Part shown: positions 17,141-27,535 of the stretch, piece by piece
Position numbering within the stretch: the first letter of the stretch is position 1
Layout of the letters: each line of letters starts with the position of its first letter
Assembly (NCBI GenBank): GCA_023457255.1
Contig: JAEWMB010000045.1
Span: 1-64,000 of the forward strand
Reading direction: 5' to 3'
Source: Bacillota bacterium
Lineage (GTDB): Bacteria; Bacillota; Clostridia; Lachnospirales; Lachnospiraceae
Length of the DNA stretch: 64,000 bases
Program-made: the position numbers and the translations under genes
Notes under the pieces: model-generated
The model's input: the letters and a program-made list of their open reading frames with translations, nothing else
Told to the model about the DNA's origin: nothing
Database searches by the model: none

Positions 17141-20100
17141 CTATAGCACTTTGATCTCCTTCCCCAGAGAAAAGGAATAGATTATCTTTTCCTTTACTGT
17201 TTTATTAAGCAATTGGTTCAGTGCCCTCTCATAATAGTTTATTTGTTCCTGATACCTCCTTATAAGCCCTTCCTCATCCAAAGTTCCTACGGAATCTGTT
17301 TTATAATCAACTAAAACAATTCCATCCTCTTCTTCAAAATAAACATCAATAATACCTTGTATTAAAACGAAATCACTGCTTTCATATTCACACCCGCCTG
17401 CGGCTCTGCCGCACTCGAAATCAATCGTTGAAAGCACTTCTCTTTCAACCTTATACGCCTTATCCTCTTTAACGGCCTCAAAATCATCGCTTAAAAGTGC
17501 TTTACCTTCAACATTCGCCTTAATCTCTCTTGCCGGAATACCGATTACAAAAGGTTGCTCCCGGTATAAGCTTCCTTTCCTTGAGGCATTCTGCATACGC
17601 AAAAAAAGATTGGATTGAAAAAAAACAGAAAGCTGCTCAAAGTGAATACCTGCTAAATTTGTGATAGCTTCCTTCGGTATAAGTCCGCGATTAGCTAGTG
17701 CTCCAGCAAATTCTATTAATTCCGTTTTTGTTTTACTCTCCGAAAAATCAACTAGTTCCAGAATTTTATGAAACAGATTCCCCCGCTCGATACCCTTTAG
17801 TTCTTTTTCTCCTGTTAAAAACTTAGGGCTAGCAGGCTCCGTTAACAATTCACGTTCCCCTTTCTTCTGAGAGAATGTCTCCGTCAATTCTTCATCGATT
17901 TGCTGGCTTAGTTTCTTTAACTCACTTACCGTTGTTTTTATCGGTAACATTGCCTCTTTTTCATACGGATATCCGAAAGATAGCTTTGGTAAAAGGTTTT
18001 TTCCAGGCTGTTCGCCATCTGATTCCTCTTCGAAACCTTGCAGGAAATTATATGGATCTAATTCCACTCGCTTCATTATAAGATCCGTCTGTTTTTCATA
18101 TTCCTCCGCCAGTAGGTCCCCCGGTGTGAGTGTGATGACACGAATTCTGGAATCATAAAGTGCTGCAGGACCAACAAACGAAAAATAATCTTTTGCCATC
18201 GCCAATGTTTGAAACCGCAATGGAGTTATACCAGATGTGGAATCCTGTCTCCATCTCTCAAACAAATCATTCGCATGATTGGTACTGCCGACCATGATTA
18301 ATTTTTCTTTTGCTCTCGTTAGCGCAACATATAAGACCCTTAATTCTTCCCCTAGATTATCCAGCATAATATTCTTTTTAATTACCTGCTTTAACAGTGT
18401 CGGGCATTTGGTCCTAAGCTCATAATCGATGCATTCCGGTCCAATTCCATAGTCGGCATGAAGTACAATTTTCTCTCTGGCATCCATTGTATTAAACTGT
18501 TTCCCCATTCCCGCAAGGATTACTATTGGAAACTCCAAGCCTTTGCTTTTGTGGATGCTCATGATGCGTACCGCATTGTCATGTTCAGACAGTCCTCCGG
18601 CTTCACCATAATCAATTTCAAATTTCAATAGTCTTTCAATATAGCGGATAAATTGAAACAACCCGTGGTAACTGCTTTTTTCAAAGGATAGCGCATGCTG
18701 AACCAGCAGGTTTAGGTTATTTCTTCGCTGCTCTCCTCCCGGCATAGCATAGACAAAAAGATCATATCCCGTCTCTTTAAATAATTCTAAGATAATCTCA
18801 TGTACCGGAAGGTATACCGCCTTTTCTCTTAATTTATCAAAACCAGCAAAAAATTTCTCTAACTTCCCCCCGGCTTCTGCAAAGTCTTGATTGATAGAGT
18901 CTTCTTGTGTTACCGAATAGTCAAAAGCGCATTCTCTTGCAGCATCGTAAATAGACAGCTTCTTTGCTCCCTTGACCGGCTTCACTCTAAGAAGTGACAA
19001 TTGTTCTGCACTTAGGCCTACAATCGGGGAATAAAGAATTGCAGTTAGCGGAATATCCTGTCTTGGATTATCCAGTATTCTTAGATAGTTTAAAACCGTT
19101 TTTACTTCCAGGGTCTGAAAATATCCTGTCTGAGTATCGGAATAAGCCGGTATCCCTTCCTGTTTTAAAACTTCAGTAAAGGTCTCCGACCAGCCGGCCA
19201 TCGTACGCAATAAAATTACAATATCACGGTAATTACAAGGTTTTAATACCTGTTCCTCTCCGTCTCTTTTCGTTACTAAAAAGCCTCTCTCCTCATGTAC
19301 CAATTGCTTGATGCGCATAGCAACTGCTTTCGCTTCTAATTCTCGTTTGCTAAGTTCTGCCGCATCCTCTTCCAGTGACATTACATCAAACCTGTCCCGG
19401 CCATGATATAGCATACTGTCCGGTATCGCTTCCTCTTCTTCCTTTTGATTCAAAATGATTAGCTCCGTCTTTGTATCTGAGGATATTAGGGAAGTATTCC
19501 CGGCATCCATTTCTATCTTTGGGAACTCAGCGCCTGGATAAAGAGCTACCTCCTTGGTATATTCAATTCCTCCCATCGCCTTTGTCATAATCTTTTCAAA
19601 GACGCCATTAATGCTATCAAGAACCTCTGCCCTGCTTCGAAAGTTTTTACTTAAATCAATACGGCGATATAGTCCTTCTTCTACAGAGTATTCCTCGTAT
19701 TTCTGCATAAACAGCTCCGGCCTTGCCATACGGAATTTATAAATACTCTGCTTCACATCACCCACCATGAAAACATTCGGACGCCCCATAGAAATCCTAG
19801 AGATGCTGCTTAAGATATACTCCTGTACATAATTACTATCCTGGTATTCATCAATCATGATCTCTTCAAATTGTTCGCTCATCTCTCTGGCAACCTTGGT
19901 TGGAACCAGTTTCCCATCCTCTTTTGCAGCCAGAATGTTAAGAGCAAAATGCTCAATATCGGAAAAGTCCACAAGATTATTTTCTTCCTTTAAGTCTTCA
20001 AGACGCTTTAGAAATTCATGAGTAAGTGATAATAATACCAGCATAGGCCTGCGGACTTTTTTCATATCAGAAAGCATGTCTTCCATTGGTTGAAAAAAGA

Positions 20101-21073
20101 AATCCTCAGACAAATCTGAAATTACCTTCTTATAGCTCTGCCGGAGGGCTTTCACTTCTTCTTTTCTATCTTCCGTTGTCTCCGGACATTTCTTCGTAGA
20201 TAACCTTACAAATGTAACTTTAACAAATTTCTCCCAATACGCTTCATAGGAATAAAGTGCCCCCGGTTTAGTGATAAGAAGGCTCTCTATCATTTCCTTG
20301 TCTGATAATAAGGCGTCCAGATAAGGCTTTGGTCCATCGGGGAGGTTTGCAATCTCGATTGCTCTTGCACACAAATCAGAAGCTTCTTGAAGTAACGCCC
20401 TAGCATATTGTAAGAGTTGTTTCATCCAATTTGTTTGATTGATATCCTCTGCTGTCTCAACTATAAAATCTTTCTCTCTCTCCTCCAGCCATTCCCGTGG
20501 ATAAGGATAACTCTGAGAGAACTGATACAGCTTTAATATAAAGTTCTCAATCGGTTCATCGGATTTCGAAGCAGAATAACATTCGACAAATTCAAGGAAA
20601 TCCTCCGCGCCTTCCTCATACTTATCCTCTAATAGAGCAGACAGGACATCTGCTTTTAATAAAGTTAATTCTGCTTCGTCTGCAATACGAAACGAAGGGT
20701 CCAGGTCAATGGTATGAAAATGATTTCGAATTACCGATAAGCAAAAACTATCAATCGTTGTAATTTGAGCATTATATAGAAGCGTCAGCTGCTTTTGCAG
20801 ATGAACGTTATCCGGCTGCTCCAATACCTTCTTTTCAATTGCAGCACCGATACGTTCCCTCATCTCTCCGGCTGCTGCCTTGGTAAAGGTAACAATAAGC
20901 AGCCGGTCGATATTAAGCGGAGAGTTTTCAGACGTAATCCGATTGATAATTCTCTCTACCAGCACAGCGGTTTTTCCTGAACCTGCGGCTGCAGAAACTA
21001 AGAGATTACAGTCTCTGATATCAATTACCTTCTGTTGCTGTGGTGTCCAACTCGTCTTTACCAAAAAACTCAT
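17141..21073 (-). CDS. addA: ATP-dependent helicase/nuclease AddA
   Basis: Subunit of the AddAB double-strand-break resection enzyme (the Firmicute counterpart of RecBCD). At 1310 residues it is slightly longer than B. subtilis AddA. UvrD-type helicase motifs are visible: AAAGSGKTAVLVERI (motif I, near 32), DEYQDSN (motif II, near 400), GDVKQSIYKFR (motif III), MSIHKSKGLEFP (motif V), and LYVALTRAKEKL (motif VI). The RecB-like nuclease motif VDYKTDS is near 1260. The start overlaps the end of addB by 53 bp. The ATG directly abuts GAGGAGG, so the TTG three codons later (9 nt from that site) could be the real start. Confidence 0.95.
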   Translation of the reverse strand: MSFLVKTSWTPQQQKVIDIRDCNLLVSAAAGSGKTAVLVERIINRITSENSPLNIDRLLIVTFTKAAAGEMRERIGAAIEKKVLEQPDNVHLQKQLTLLYNAQITTIDSFCLSVIRNHFHTIDLDPSFRIADEAELTLLKADVLSALLEDKYEEGAEDFLEFVECYSASKSDEPIENFILKLYQFSQSYPYPREWLEEREKDFIVETAEDINQTNWMKQLLQYARALLQEASDLCARAIEIANLPDGPKPYLDALLSDKEMIESLLITKPGALYSYEAYWEKFVKVTFVRLSTKKCPETTEDRKEEVKALRQSYKKVISDLSEDFFFQPMEDMLSDMKKVRRPMLVLLSLTHEFLKRLEDLKEENNLVDFSDIEHFALNILAAKEDGKLVPTKVAREMSEQFEEIMIDEYQDSNYVQEYILSSISRISMGRPNVFMVGDVKQSIYKFRMARPELFMQKYEEYSVEEGLYRRIDLSKNFRSRAEVLDSINGVFEKIMTKAMGGIEYTKEVALYPGAEFPKIEMDAGNTSLISSDTKTELIILNQKEEEEAIPDSMLYHGRDRFDVMSLEEDAAELSKRELEAKAVAMRIKQLVHEERGFLVTKRDGEEQVLKPCNYRDIVILLRTMAGWSETFTEVLKQEGIPAYSDTQTGYFQTLEVKTVLNYLRILDNPRQDIPLTAILYSPIVGLSAEQLSLLRVKPVKGAKKLSIYDAARECAFDYSVTQEDSINQDFAEAGGKLEKFFAGFDKLREKAVYLPVHEIILELFKETGYDLFVYAMPGGEQRRNNLNLLVQHALSFEKSSYHGLFQFIRYIERLLKFEIDYGEAGGLSEHDNAVRIMSIHKSKGLEFPIVILAGMGKQFNTMDAREKIVLHADYGIGPECIDYELRTKCPTLLKQVIKKNIMLDNLGEELRVLYVALTRAKEKLIMVGSTNHANDLFERWRQDSTSGITPLRFQTLAMAKDYFSFVGPAALYDSRIRVITLTPGDLLAEEYEKQTDLIMKRVELDPYNFLQGFEEESDGEQPGKNLLPKLSFGYPYEKEAMLPIKTTVSELKKLSQQIDEELTETFSQKKGERELLTEPASPKFLTGEKELKGIERGNLFHKILELVDFSESKTKTELIEFAGALANRGLIPKEAITNLAGIHFEQLSVFFQSNLFLRMQNASRKGSLYREQPFVIGIPAREIKANVEGKALLSDDFEAVKEDKAYKVEREVLSTIDFECGRAAGGCEYESSDFVLIQGIIDVYFEEEDGIVLVDYKTDSVGTLDEEGLIRRYQEQINYYERALNQLLNKTVKEKIIYSFSLGKEIKVL

Positions 21074-24000
21074 CCTCCTCTTTGATTAGGTTCCAAACTT
21101 CATCTTTATTTAAAGTTCTCAAATTACGGTACATAAAGCCATCTACTTTACAGTCAAATCCGCAAACAGACTGGAAAGAGCAATACGCACAAGCATTTCG
21201 ATTCTTTAATTTATAAGGGTTATGTCTTACTTTTCCCTCCATGATCTGCTCACTGAATTGATGCATCAACTCTTTTGTATAGTCCATCAACGCAATCAGA
21301 TCTTCTTCTTTTGCTACGGAGGATCTTTTCGTAAAGGTTCCATCTTTTCCGGTCTCTACCGGGATTACGGATGACTTTATCGAAGGTGCCAGTTCCCCCT
21401 CCTCCCCCCTAAAGTTAATATCAAGAAGTGGTACCACAGCCTTAGAAGCATTCACAAGACCATTCATCGATAGCTTTTTCTCAATATCCTTTTCCACGGA
21501 GTTTGATTTTGTAACAATCGGATCATCCAAATTATAATAAAATACTCCCGCAGGATGTATCTCGTGATTTGGATATTGCTCCTTCATAAGTTCCATTGCC
21601 GCACTTAAATAGACACCTAACTGTAATTGTAACCCGTAATATAAACTCATCAGATCAAAAGAGGTACTGCCCGACTTATAGTCAATAACCTTTACATAAA
21701 GCTTGCCATTTTGTTCATATAAATCTACACGGTCAATACGCCCTCTTAAATTGAGATATCGATCCGCATGGGAGAAATATTGTTCATATCTTCCGGGTTC
21801 AAATACTCCCTGTTTTAACTGCTGCGTTAAGGTTTTTGTTGTCCTTTGTAATATTCTCTCGACTCTGGTTGCTAAATAAGCACTTCGTTTCGAGCTTTCC
21901 AGTATTCCATTACCGAAATCCTCTACTGCCTCTCTTACACAGCGCTTTCCAAGCTGAATTCTAGTATCCTCCGGCAGTTCATGCCATGCGATGCCTAACT
22001 CATGCAATGCCTCCCCAAACCGCTCCAATGCTTCATGAAACAAGCTTCCAATATCCGGCATCGAAATCTTATATTCCTGACGCTCCTCTAGACTTAATCC
22101 ATACTGAAGAAAATGTGCAAAAGCACAGGCTGCATATTTTTCCATGCGGGTTACGCTGCCAAGTAAAGTCTCCCCGTAGAGCTTTCTTGCTACTTCTTTG
22201 GTTAAACCCTGCTCATAGTTTTGATAAAATACTCCCTGCAGCACTCTATCTAAGGAAATCCTGCCTTTGATTTGTCCACTGGCATACAGATAATATACTT
22301 CCTTCCAAAGTTTCGGTTGTTCTCCTTCATAATCACGGAGAACAGAAATCAGATAACTTAATCCCCGGTCTGTAGAAAGCAGCTCATCTTCCCTTGACTT
22401 TCTATCTGCATCATAAATTTTAAGCATTGGAAATATCTTATTTATCTTTCCAAGCAAATAAGAAGCACGAATTGATTTCCCGGAAACATCTAATTTACTG
22501 TAATAAAGATACAGCTTATTCTGCGGTTTTGTTAAGTTAAGATAGAGATAAAACTCAGTAAGATAAGCAGTCTGACGTTTTGTAGGCGATAATTCTATTT
22601 CGTGATCTGCAAATAACTGCCGTTCCGCATCGGATAGAATGCCTCCGCCAGGATTTACTTTTGGCACGATTCCATCATTCACCCCTAAGAAAAATAACGC
22701 TTTAATATCCTTTAATCTGGTGCGTTCGATATCACCAACAAGGATTTGATCAATGCTTGGCGGTATTAGGCCAACTTTCGCCTCACGAAACCCCGTATCC
22801 AGAATATCTCTAAATTCCTTTAATGGTAATATATCCTCTCCAAGCAGTTCTACCATGCGGTCAAAAATTTCAAGAACCATACGATAGATTTGCTCATACT
22901 CTTTTGCTCTTAACTTATCTTCCTTCTCCCCATGCTCTTTAAATCTTGTAACAAACTTATTTATTTTTTCTTCGATATGATAAGCACATAATAAGTTATA
23001 AAGAGAGAGGATACATTCCCTCACCGAGGAACTCTTTTTCGTTAAAGTCTCGTGAAGCGGTGCAAACTCCTTTAATATGCTGTCCCTAACATAGTTGATT
23101 TTCTCTAAATCAACTTCATAATCGGTTCGATACTTCCTCTGCCACTCATGTTCATAGCGGTACTTTCCTCGAATCCCAAATGCAATCACATAGTTTTCAA
23201 AAAGATCGAGCTCTTCCATCGTAAAATCTGTTAAACCACATTTTAAAAAACGAAAAATTGCTTCATAGTCAAAATTGTGAGCCACCACATCAAGTGCGGA
23301 ACGTAAAAACTCCACGACAGGATTTGCAAGAATATTCTTCTTATGATCCACAAAACACGGAATCCCAGCCAGCTCTAACTCTCTTTTCACAATATCACCG
23401 TAAACCTCCATTGCACCTGAGACAATAGCAATATCTTTATAACGGTACTGTTCCTCTCTGAGTAATCTTATAATCTCTATTACTGCGTGGCGTGCCTCTG
23501 CAATGGGGTCGTTTGCTGCTGTTATTGAAATATCCCCTTGTTCCTCGGTAAATGGCTTATAAGGATACCGAAAGATACTTTTTTCCAATGCCGAAAGTGC
23601 CCTGCTGTTATGAAAACGATAAGAAAATCCACCATTTTCCGACACAACCAGAATCGGAGGTTTTATCGTGGTCCTTTCCGCAATTGCAAGGTTTGTAAGC
23701 TTTTCCATCATCTTACCGCTAAGGTAGAATAACTGATGCTCCTCCTGTCTTCGATGAATCTGACTTTCTTCCATTGTTATTGTGATTGTGATCGACTTAG
23801 CCTTTTTCATTAAGTGGGAAAGCAATTTATATTGGGACGGAGTAAAGCCGGTAAAGCCATCCAAACAAATATGGCTGTCATTTACAAAAGAGGATTCTTC
23901 AATAACATCACAAAGCAGGTCTAAGATTTCTTCAGAGTTAATATACTTGTCCTGCAGAAATTCTTCATATGCCTGATAGATTGTCATAATATCCGTTAAC

Positions 24001-24464
24001 TTATGATTAAGAAGTGGCTTTCCTTTGGCTAGCTCCTTCATCTTTTGTAACTCTTGCGTATGAATACTATACTGAGCCAGTTCTGAGATAATAGATTTCA
24101 TTTCTTCTATAAAGCCCTGCTTCTTTACATTAGAACCGAATAAAATCAAATCCTTTCGTTTCTCTATCATCACTTTCTTAACAATCATACTCTTCCCGGT
24201 ATCTTCAAGAACGAGACGGTCATTCCCGCCGGTTTCCTCAAAAACACGATATGCCAAACGAAGGAAGCTAAGAATATCAATGTTATGAATTCCTTTCTTG
24301 GGATGCATGGTTACCAAATCTCTTTGAGTTTGAAGCGTGAATTGTTCCGGCACTAAAATTAGAAACTTACCCTTAGGCTCATTTAGTGAACTCTCAATGA
24401 CTCTTTGATATAGTTGATACGACTTTCCGGCTCCGGAGCCCCCTATTACGAATTGCAATGACAT
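21021..24464 (-). CDS. addB: ATP-dependent nuclease subunit AddB
   Basis: Partner of AddA in resection of DNA breaks and recognition of Chi-like sites. The 1147-residue protein starts with GGSGAGKS (Walker A, near 8-15). The inactive-helicase body follows, and the C-terminal part holds the nuclease motif VIDYKSGS near residue 935. Four cysteines for the 4Fe-4S cluster are present: one in YAACAFAHFLQYGL near 778 and three in CAYCSFQSVCGFDC near 1100-1113. The addB-addA order is the usual Firmicute arrangement, and the overlap implies translational coupling. Confidence 0.95.
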   Translation of the reverse strand: MSLQFVIGGSGAGKSYQLYQRVIESSLNEPKGKFLILVPEQFTLQTQRDLVTMHPKKGIHNIDILSFLRLAYRVFEETGGNDRLVLEDTGKSMIVKKVMIEKRKDLILFGSNVKKQGFIEEMKSIISELAQYSIHTQELQKMKELAKGKPLLNHKLTDIMTIYQAYEEFLQDKYINSEEILDLLCDVIEESSFVNDSHICLDGFTGFTPSQYKLLSHLMKKAKSITITITMEESQIHRRQEEHQLFYLSGKMMEKLTNLAIAERTTIKPPILVVSENGGFSYRFHNSRALSALEKSIFRYPYKPFTEEQGDISITAANDPIAEARHAVIEIIRLLREEQYRYKDIAIVSGAMEVYGDIVKRELELAGIPCFVDHKKNILANPVVEFLRSALDVVAHNFDYEAIFRFLKCGLTDFTMEELDLFENYVIAFGIRGKYRYEHEWQRKYRTDYEVDLEKINYVRDSILKEFAPLHETLTKKSSSVRECILSLYNLLCAYHIEEKINKFVTRFKEHGEKEDKLRAKEYEQIYRMVLEIFDRMVELLGEDILPLKEFRDILDTGFREAKVGLIPPSIDQILVGDIERTRLKDIKALFFLGVNDGIVPKVNPGGGILSDAERQLFADHEIELSPTKRQTAYLTEFYLYLNLTKPQNKLYLYYSKLDVSGKSIRASYLLGKINKIFPMLKIYDADRKSREDELLSTDRGLSYLISVLRDYEGEQPKLWKEVYYLYASGQIKGRISLDRVLQGVFYQNYEQGLTKEVARKLYGETLLGSVTRMEKYAACAFAHFLQYGLSLEERQEYKISMPDIGSLFHEALERFGEALHELGIAWHELPEDTRIQLGKRCVREAVEDFGNGILESSKRSAYLATRVERILQRTTKTLTQQLKQGVFEPGRYEQYFSHADRYLNLRGRIDRVDLYEQNGKLYVKVIDYKSGSTSFDLMSLYYGLQLQLGVYLSAAMELMKEQYPNHEIHPAGVFYYNLDDPIVTKSNSVEKDIEKKLSMNGLVNASKAVVPLLDINFRGEEGELAPSIKSSVIPVETGKDGTFTKRSSVAKEEDLIALMDYTKELMHQFSEQIMEGKVRHNPYKLKNRNACAYCSFQSVCGFDCKVDGFMYRNLRTLNKDEVWNLIKEEDEFFGKDELDTTATEGN

Positions 24465-24602
24465 TCCATCTTCTCCCTTCCTCTTATAATTAATGTATTA
24501 AAATTTTGCATAACATTCTCCCTTGGATTCTCTATTTTATCTTATCATATTTTTATGGTTCGATTAATAAACTGTATAAAGCATAATTGGGAGGAAAAAC
24601 AG

Positions 24603-25064
24603 ATGTCAAATACAAAAATAGTTGTAATTAAACTGAAACAGATTATATATGGAGTAATTTTTGCAGTCTTAGGCGTTATTTTACTCGTATTGCTTCTGAC
24701 TTTGTTTAAATCCGGCAAGAAGAATTCCGGGACGAACGATGATACCGCAAAGTATAAACCTGGTGTTTATACCTCAGTAGTTGCCCTAAATGACAATATA
24801 CTCAATCTGGAAGTCGTTGTCGATAAAAACCACATCAACTCGGTTCAGTTAATTAACCTGGATGAAGCAGTTACAACCCTGTACCCATTAGTAGAGCCGT
24901 CCATCATTTCTATTGCTGAACAGCTATGTAATGATGTCGATATTGCCTCTATTCAAATCTCCGAGGATAGCAAATACACACAGACTCTCCTATTAGATGC
25001 TATAGAGCAAACTCTGGAAAAGGCGCTTATCACACCAGTAAATCAACAAGCGGAAACGAAATAG
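24603..25064 (+). CDS. Small membrane-anchored protein, possible FMN-binding-like fold
   Basis: This 153-residue protein has a single hydrophobic segment (about 12-38) followed by an outward domain. The pattern PGVYTSVV, LEVVVDKNHINSVQLI and the C-terminal helix with ALITPVNQ is reminiscent of small FMN_bind-type domains, but the similarity is weak. The ATG at 24603 follows GGGAGG at a good distance; an in-frame ATG 16 codons upstream is before that site. It is divergent from addB. I do not know its function. Confidence 0.55.
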   Translation: MSNTKIVVIKLKQIIYGVIFAVLGVILLVLLLTLFKSGKKNSGTNDDTAKYKPGVYTSVVALNDNILNLEVVVDKNHINSVQLINLDEAVTTLYPLVEPSIISIAEQLCNDVDIASIQISEDSKYTQTLLLDAIEQTLEKALITPVNQQAETK

Positions 25065-25120
25065 CTTCCTTATCGTGCATAAATACATATGTGAGTACTT
25101 ATCCTGACTTTCTTTCCCCA

Positions 25121-25158
25121 AAATCGGGTTGTTGCAAATATTTGCAGCAACCCGATTT
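25121..25158. terminator. Hairpin between the small membrane protein and nadE
   Basis: The arms 25121-25138 and 25141-25158 pair over about 17 bp with one mismatch (AAATCGGGTTG/CAACCCGATTT). The T content afterwards is only moderate. It lies between two convergent genes and probably serves both. Confidence 0.6.
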
Positions 25159-25240
25159 CCGTTCCTTATTTATTCTATTTTGCTTTATTACGGTACTTCC
25201 GTATTACTTTATTTCTTTCACTTATCCTCTCTTGTGATAA

Positions 25241-27181
25241 TTATCTTGAAATTCCCTCTAAATCTTTCATCCACAAGGAAACCGATGCATCACTTGGCAT
25301 ACGAAGATCTCCGCGAGGAGAAACTGCGACAGAACCAACCTTCGGTCCGTCCGGCAGGCAAGAACGTTTATACTGCTGCTGAAAATATCTTCGGTAGAAT
25401 ACCGTAAGCCAACGATAAATTGTCTCCTTTGAATAGTCTCCCCCAAATGCATAAACGGCAAGACGGTATATTTTTGATGGAGAAAATCCAAATCTTAATA
25501 CATAATACAGGAAAAAATCATGTAACTCGTATGGTCCCACCACATCCTCAGTTTTCTGAGCAATCTCTCCATCTTTGGGCGGAAGAAGCTCAGGGCTTAC
25601 CGGAGTATCTAAAACATCCGCCAATACCTTTTTAAGGGTATCACTCTTTGCTTCTGCTGCAAAATATGCTACAAGATAACGTACCAGCGTCTTCGGAACG
25701 GATGCATTAACACCGTACATCGACATATGATCCCCATTGTAGGTTGCCCAGCCTAAGGCAAGTTCCGACATATCTCCGGTTCCAACAACGAAACCATTTA
25801 CTTGATTTGCAATGTCCATTAAAATTTGAGTACGCTCTCTTGCTTGTCCATTCTCAAACGTTAAATCATGATTTTTCATGTCATGCCCGATATCTCTAAA
25901 ATGAAGTTCTACCGCCTCATTAATTCTTATTTCACGTAATGTAACAGACAACTCCTTTACCAGCAGTATGGCATTTTGATAAGTTCGGTCTGTTGTTCCA
26001 AAACAAGGCATCGTAACCGCTACGATTCCTTTAGGATCAAGCCCTAACATATCAAAAGCCTTTTTCGTCACCAAAAGTGCCAAGGTCGAATCAAGACCAC
26101 CGGAAATACCAAGCACAACCGATTTAGCTCCAATATGCTGGATACGCTTTTTTAGCCCTAATGCTTGTATATGAATAATTTCATTACAACGTTTTTCCCG
26201 CTCTTCCTGATTGGATGGGACAAATGGTGCTTTATCAATAAAGCGTGTCAAATGCAGCTCGGTATCATAAGCAGCATTATTCTCAGCAGGGATCTCACCA
26301 TACTCTAAATAAGTATACTCTTTCTTCTCTTCCACAAGATAGGTTGAGATTCTCCTACGCTCCGAGATTAGTTTTTCAAGATCAACTTCCGAAACGATAA
26401 CTCCATTTACAAAACGCTCTGACTCCGCAATTACGGTTCCATTTTCTGCTATCATATTATGCCCTGAGAATACCAAATCTGTTGTAGATTCTCCTTCTCC
26501 GGCACTTGCGTAAAGATAACCGCATACCAAACGTGCAGATTGGTTACTTACCAATGTTTTTCGATAAATATCTTTTCCGGTAGTTTCATTGCCAGCGGAA
26601 AGATTTAAAATAACAGTCGCACCGGCCTCACATAATCCGCCGCTTGGTGGCTGCGGCACCCATAAATCTTCACAAATTTCAATTCCAACTTTTAGATAAG
26701 GAATCTCTCTATGACAAAAGATTAGATTACTGCCAAACGGTACTTTTTTATTATGAATGGTGACATACTCTACAATATCATTCCCTTTTCTAAAATGACG
26801 TGCTTCATAAAATTCAGAATAGTTTGGAATATTTCTTTTTGGTACCATACCAAGCAATTCCCCTTGATAGAGTACTGCTGCAGTATTAAATAAATTACCA
26901 TCCTTTAAAAAAGGTAAACCAACAGCGATTAGTGCATCGATACTCCTGCTATAATCAGTTAGTTTCGATAATCCCTCCAAAGCACCTTTCAGCAAGGTAT
27001 TTTGTAAAAACAGATCCTGGCAGGTATATCCGGTAATACAAAGCTCCGGGCATACAATTACGTTTGCTTCCTTTTGCCTCGCTTCTTCTATACGATGAAT
27101 TATTTCATTTACGTTATATTCACAATCAGCAACCTTAATATTTGGTGTTATAGCCGCTACTTTTACGAATCCATGCCTCAT
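25241..27181 (-). CDS. nadE: Glutamine-dependent NAD+ synthetase
   Basis: Final step of NAD biosynthesis: amidates nicotinic acid adenine dinucleotide using ammonia from glutamine. The protein (646 residues) is a fusion. The N-terminal carbon-nitrogen hydrolase domain (about 1-290) has the glutamate and cysteine signatures VCPELCITGY and GIEICEDLW. The C-terminal synthetase domain starts near 330 with the pyrophosphate loop VLGISGGLDSTLALL and contains VVGTGDMSELALGW. The length matches the long bacterial glutamine-dependent form. Single gene. Confidence 0.96.
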   Translation of the reverse strand: MRHGFVKVAAITPNIKVADCEYNVNEIIHRIEEARQKEANVIVCPELCITGYTCQDLFLQNTLLKGALEGLSKLTDYSRSIDALIAVGLPFLKDGNLFNTAAVLYQGELLGMVPKRNIPNYSEFYEARHFRKGNDIVEYVTIHNKKVPFGSNLIFCHREIPYLKVGIEICEDLWVPQPPSGGLCEAGATVILNLSAGNETTGKDIYRKTLVSNQSARLVCGYLYASAGEGESTTDLVFSGHNMIAENGTVIAESERFVNGVIVSEVDLEKLISERRRISTYLVEEKKEYTYLEYGEIPAENNAAYDTELHLTRFIDKAPFVPSNQEEREKRCNEIIHIQALGLKKRIQHIGAKSVVLGISGGLDSTLALLVTKKAFDMLGLDPKGIVAVTMPCFGTTDRTYQNAILLVKELSVTLREIRINEAVELHFRDIGHDMKNHDLTFENGQARERTQILMDIANQVNGFVVGTGDMSELALGWATYNGDHMSMYGVNASVPKTLVRYLVAYFAAEAKSDTLKKVLADVLDTPVSPELLPPKDGEIAQKTEDVVGPYELHDFFLYYVLRFGFSPSKIYRLAVYAFGGDYSKETIYRWLTVFYRRYFQQQYKRSCLPDGPKVGSVAVSPRGDLRMPSDASVSLWMKDLEGISR

Positions 27182-27250
27182 TGTCTCTGTCCTTTCTTAA
27201 TCCAAAGCTACATTACGTTTCCCATAGTCTTATGTAAAAACTTAAGTGTT

Positions 27251-27259
27251 ATTATACCA
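27251..27259 (-). promoter_or_regulatory. Extended -10 promoter element of nadE
   Basis: On the minus strand TGGTATAAT forms an extended -10 about 70 bp upstream of nadE. The -35 region is poor, as is common with TG-type promoters. Confidence 0.45.
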
Positions 27260-27416
27260 CATTCACTTTTGTTTATCTATTTATTTTACGCAAAACCCCA
27301 TTTCCTCCATACAAATCCAGCTATAATAATTTTAGAATAAAGGAAGGATAGCTTAACCGTTTACCGGCAGTAATGTGAAATGGCATATCTTATTAAGAAG
27401 AAACCTATAACTAAGA

Positions 27417-27445
27417 TTTACAAAAGGGCAAGGTGCTATTATAAT
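27417..27445 (+). promoter_or_regulatory. SigA-type promoter of the radical SAM gene
   Basis: TTTACA (27417-27422) and TATAAT (27440-27445) are 17 bp apart. The transcript would have a leader of about 85 nt before the ATG at 27536. Confidence 0.6.
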
Positions 27446-27535
27446 ACAGTCATCATCTATCAATAATTTTTTTAGGTCAATGTTCTTTTAAGAAATCAAT
27501 GTTAGATTTATCTGATACAAACTGGAGGATTGCCT

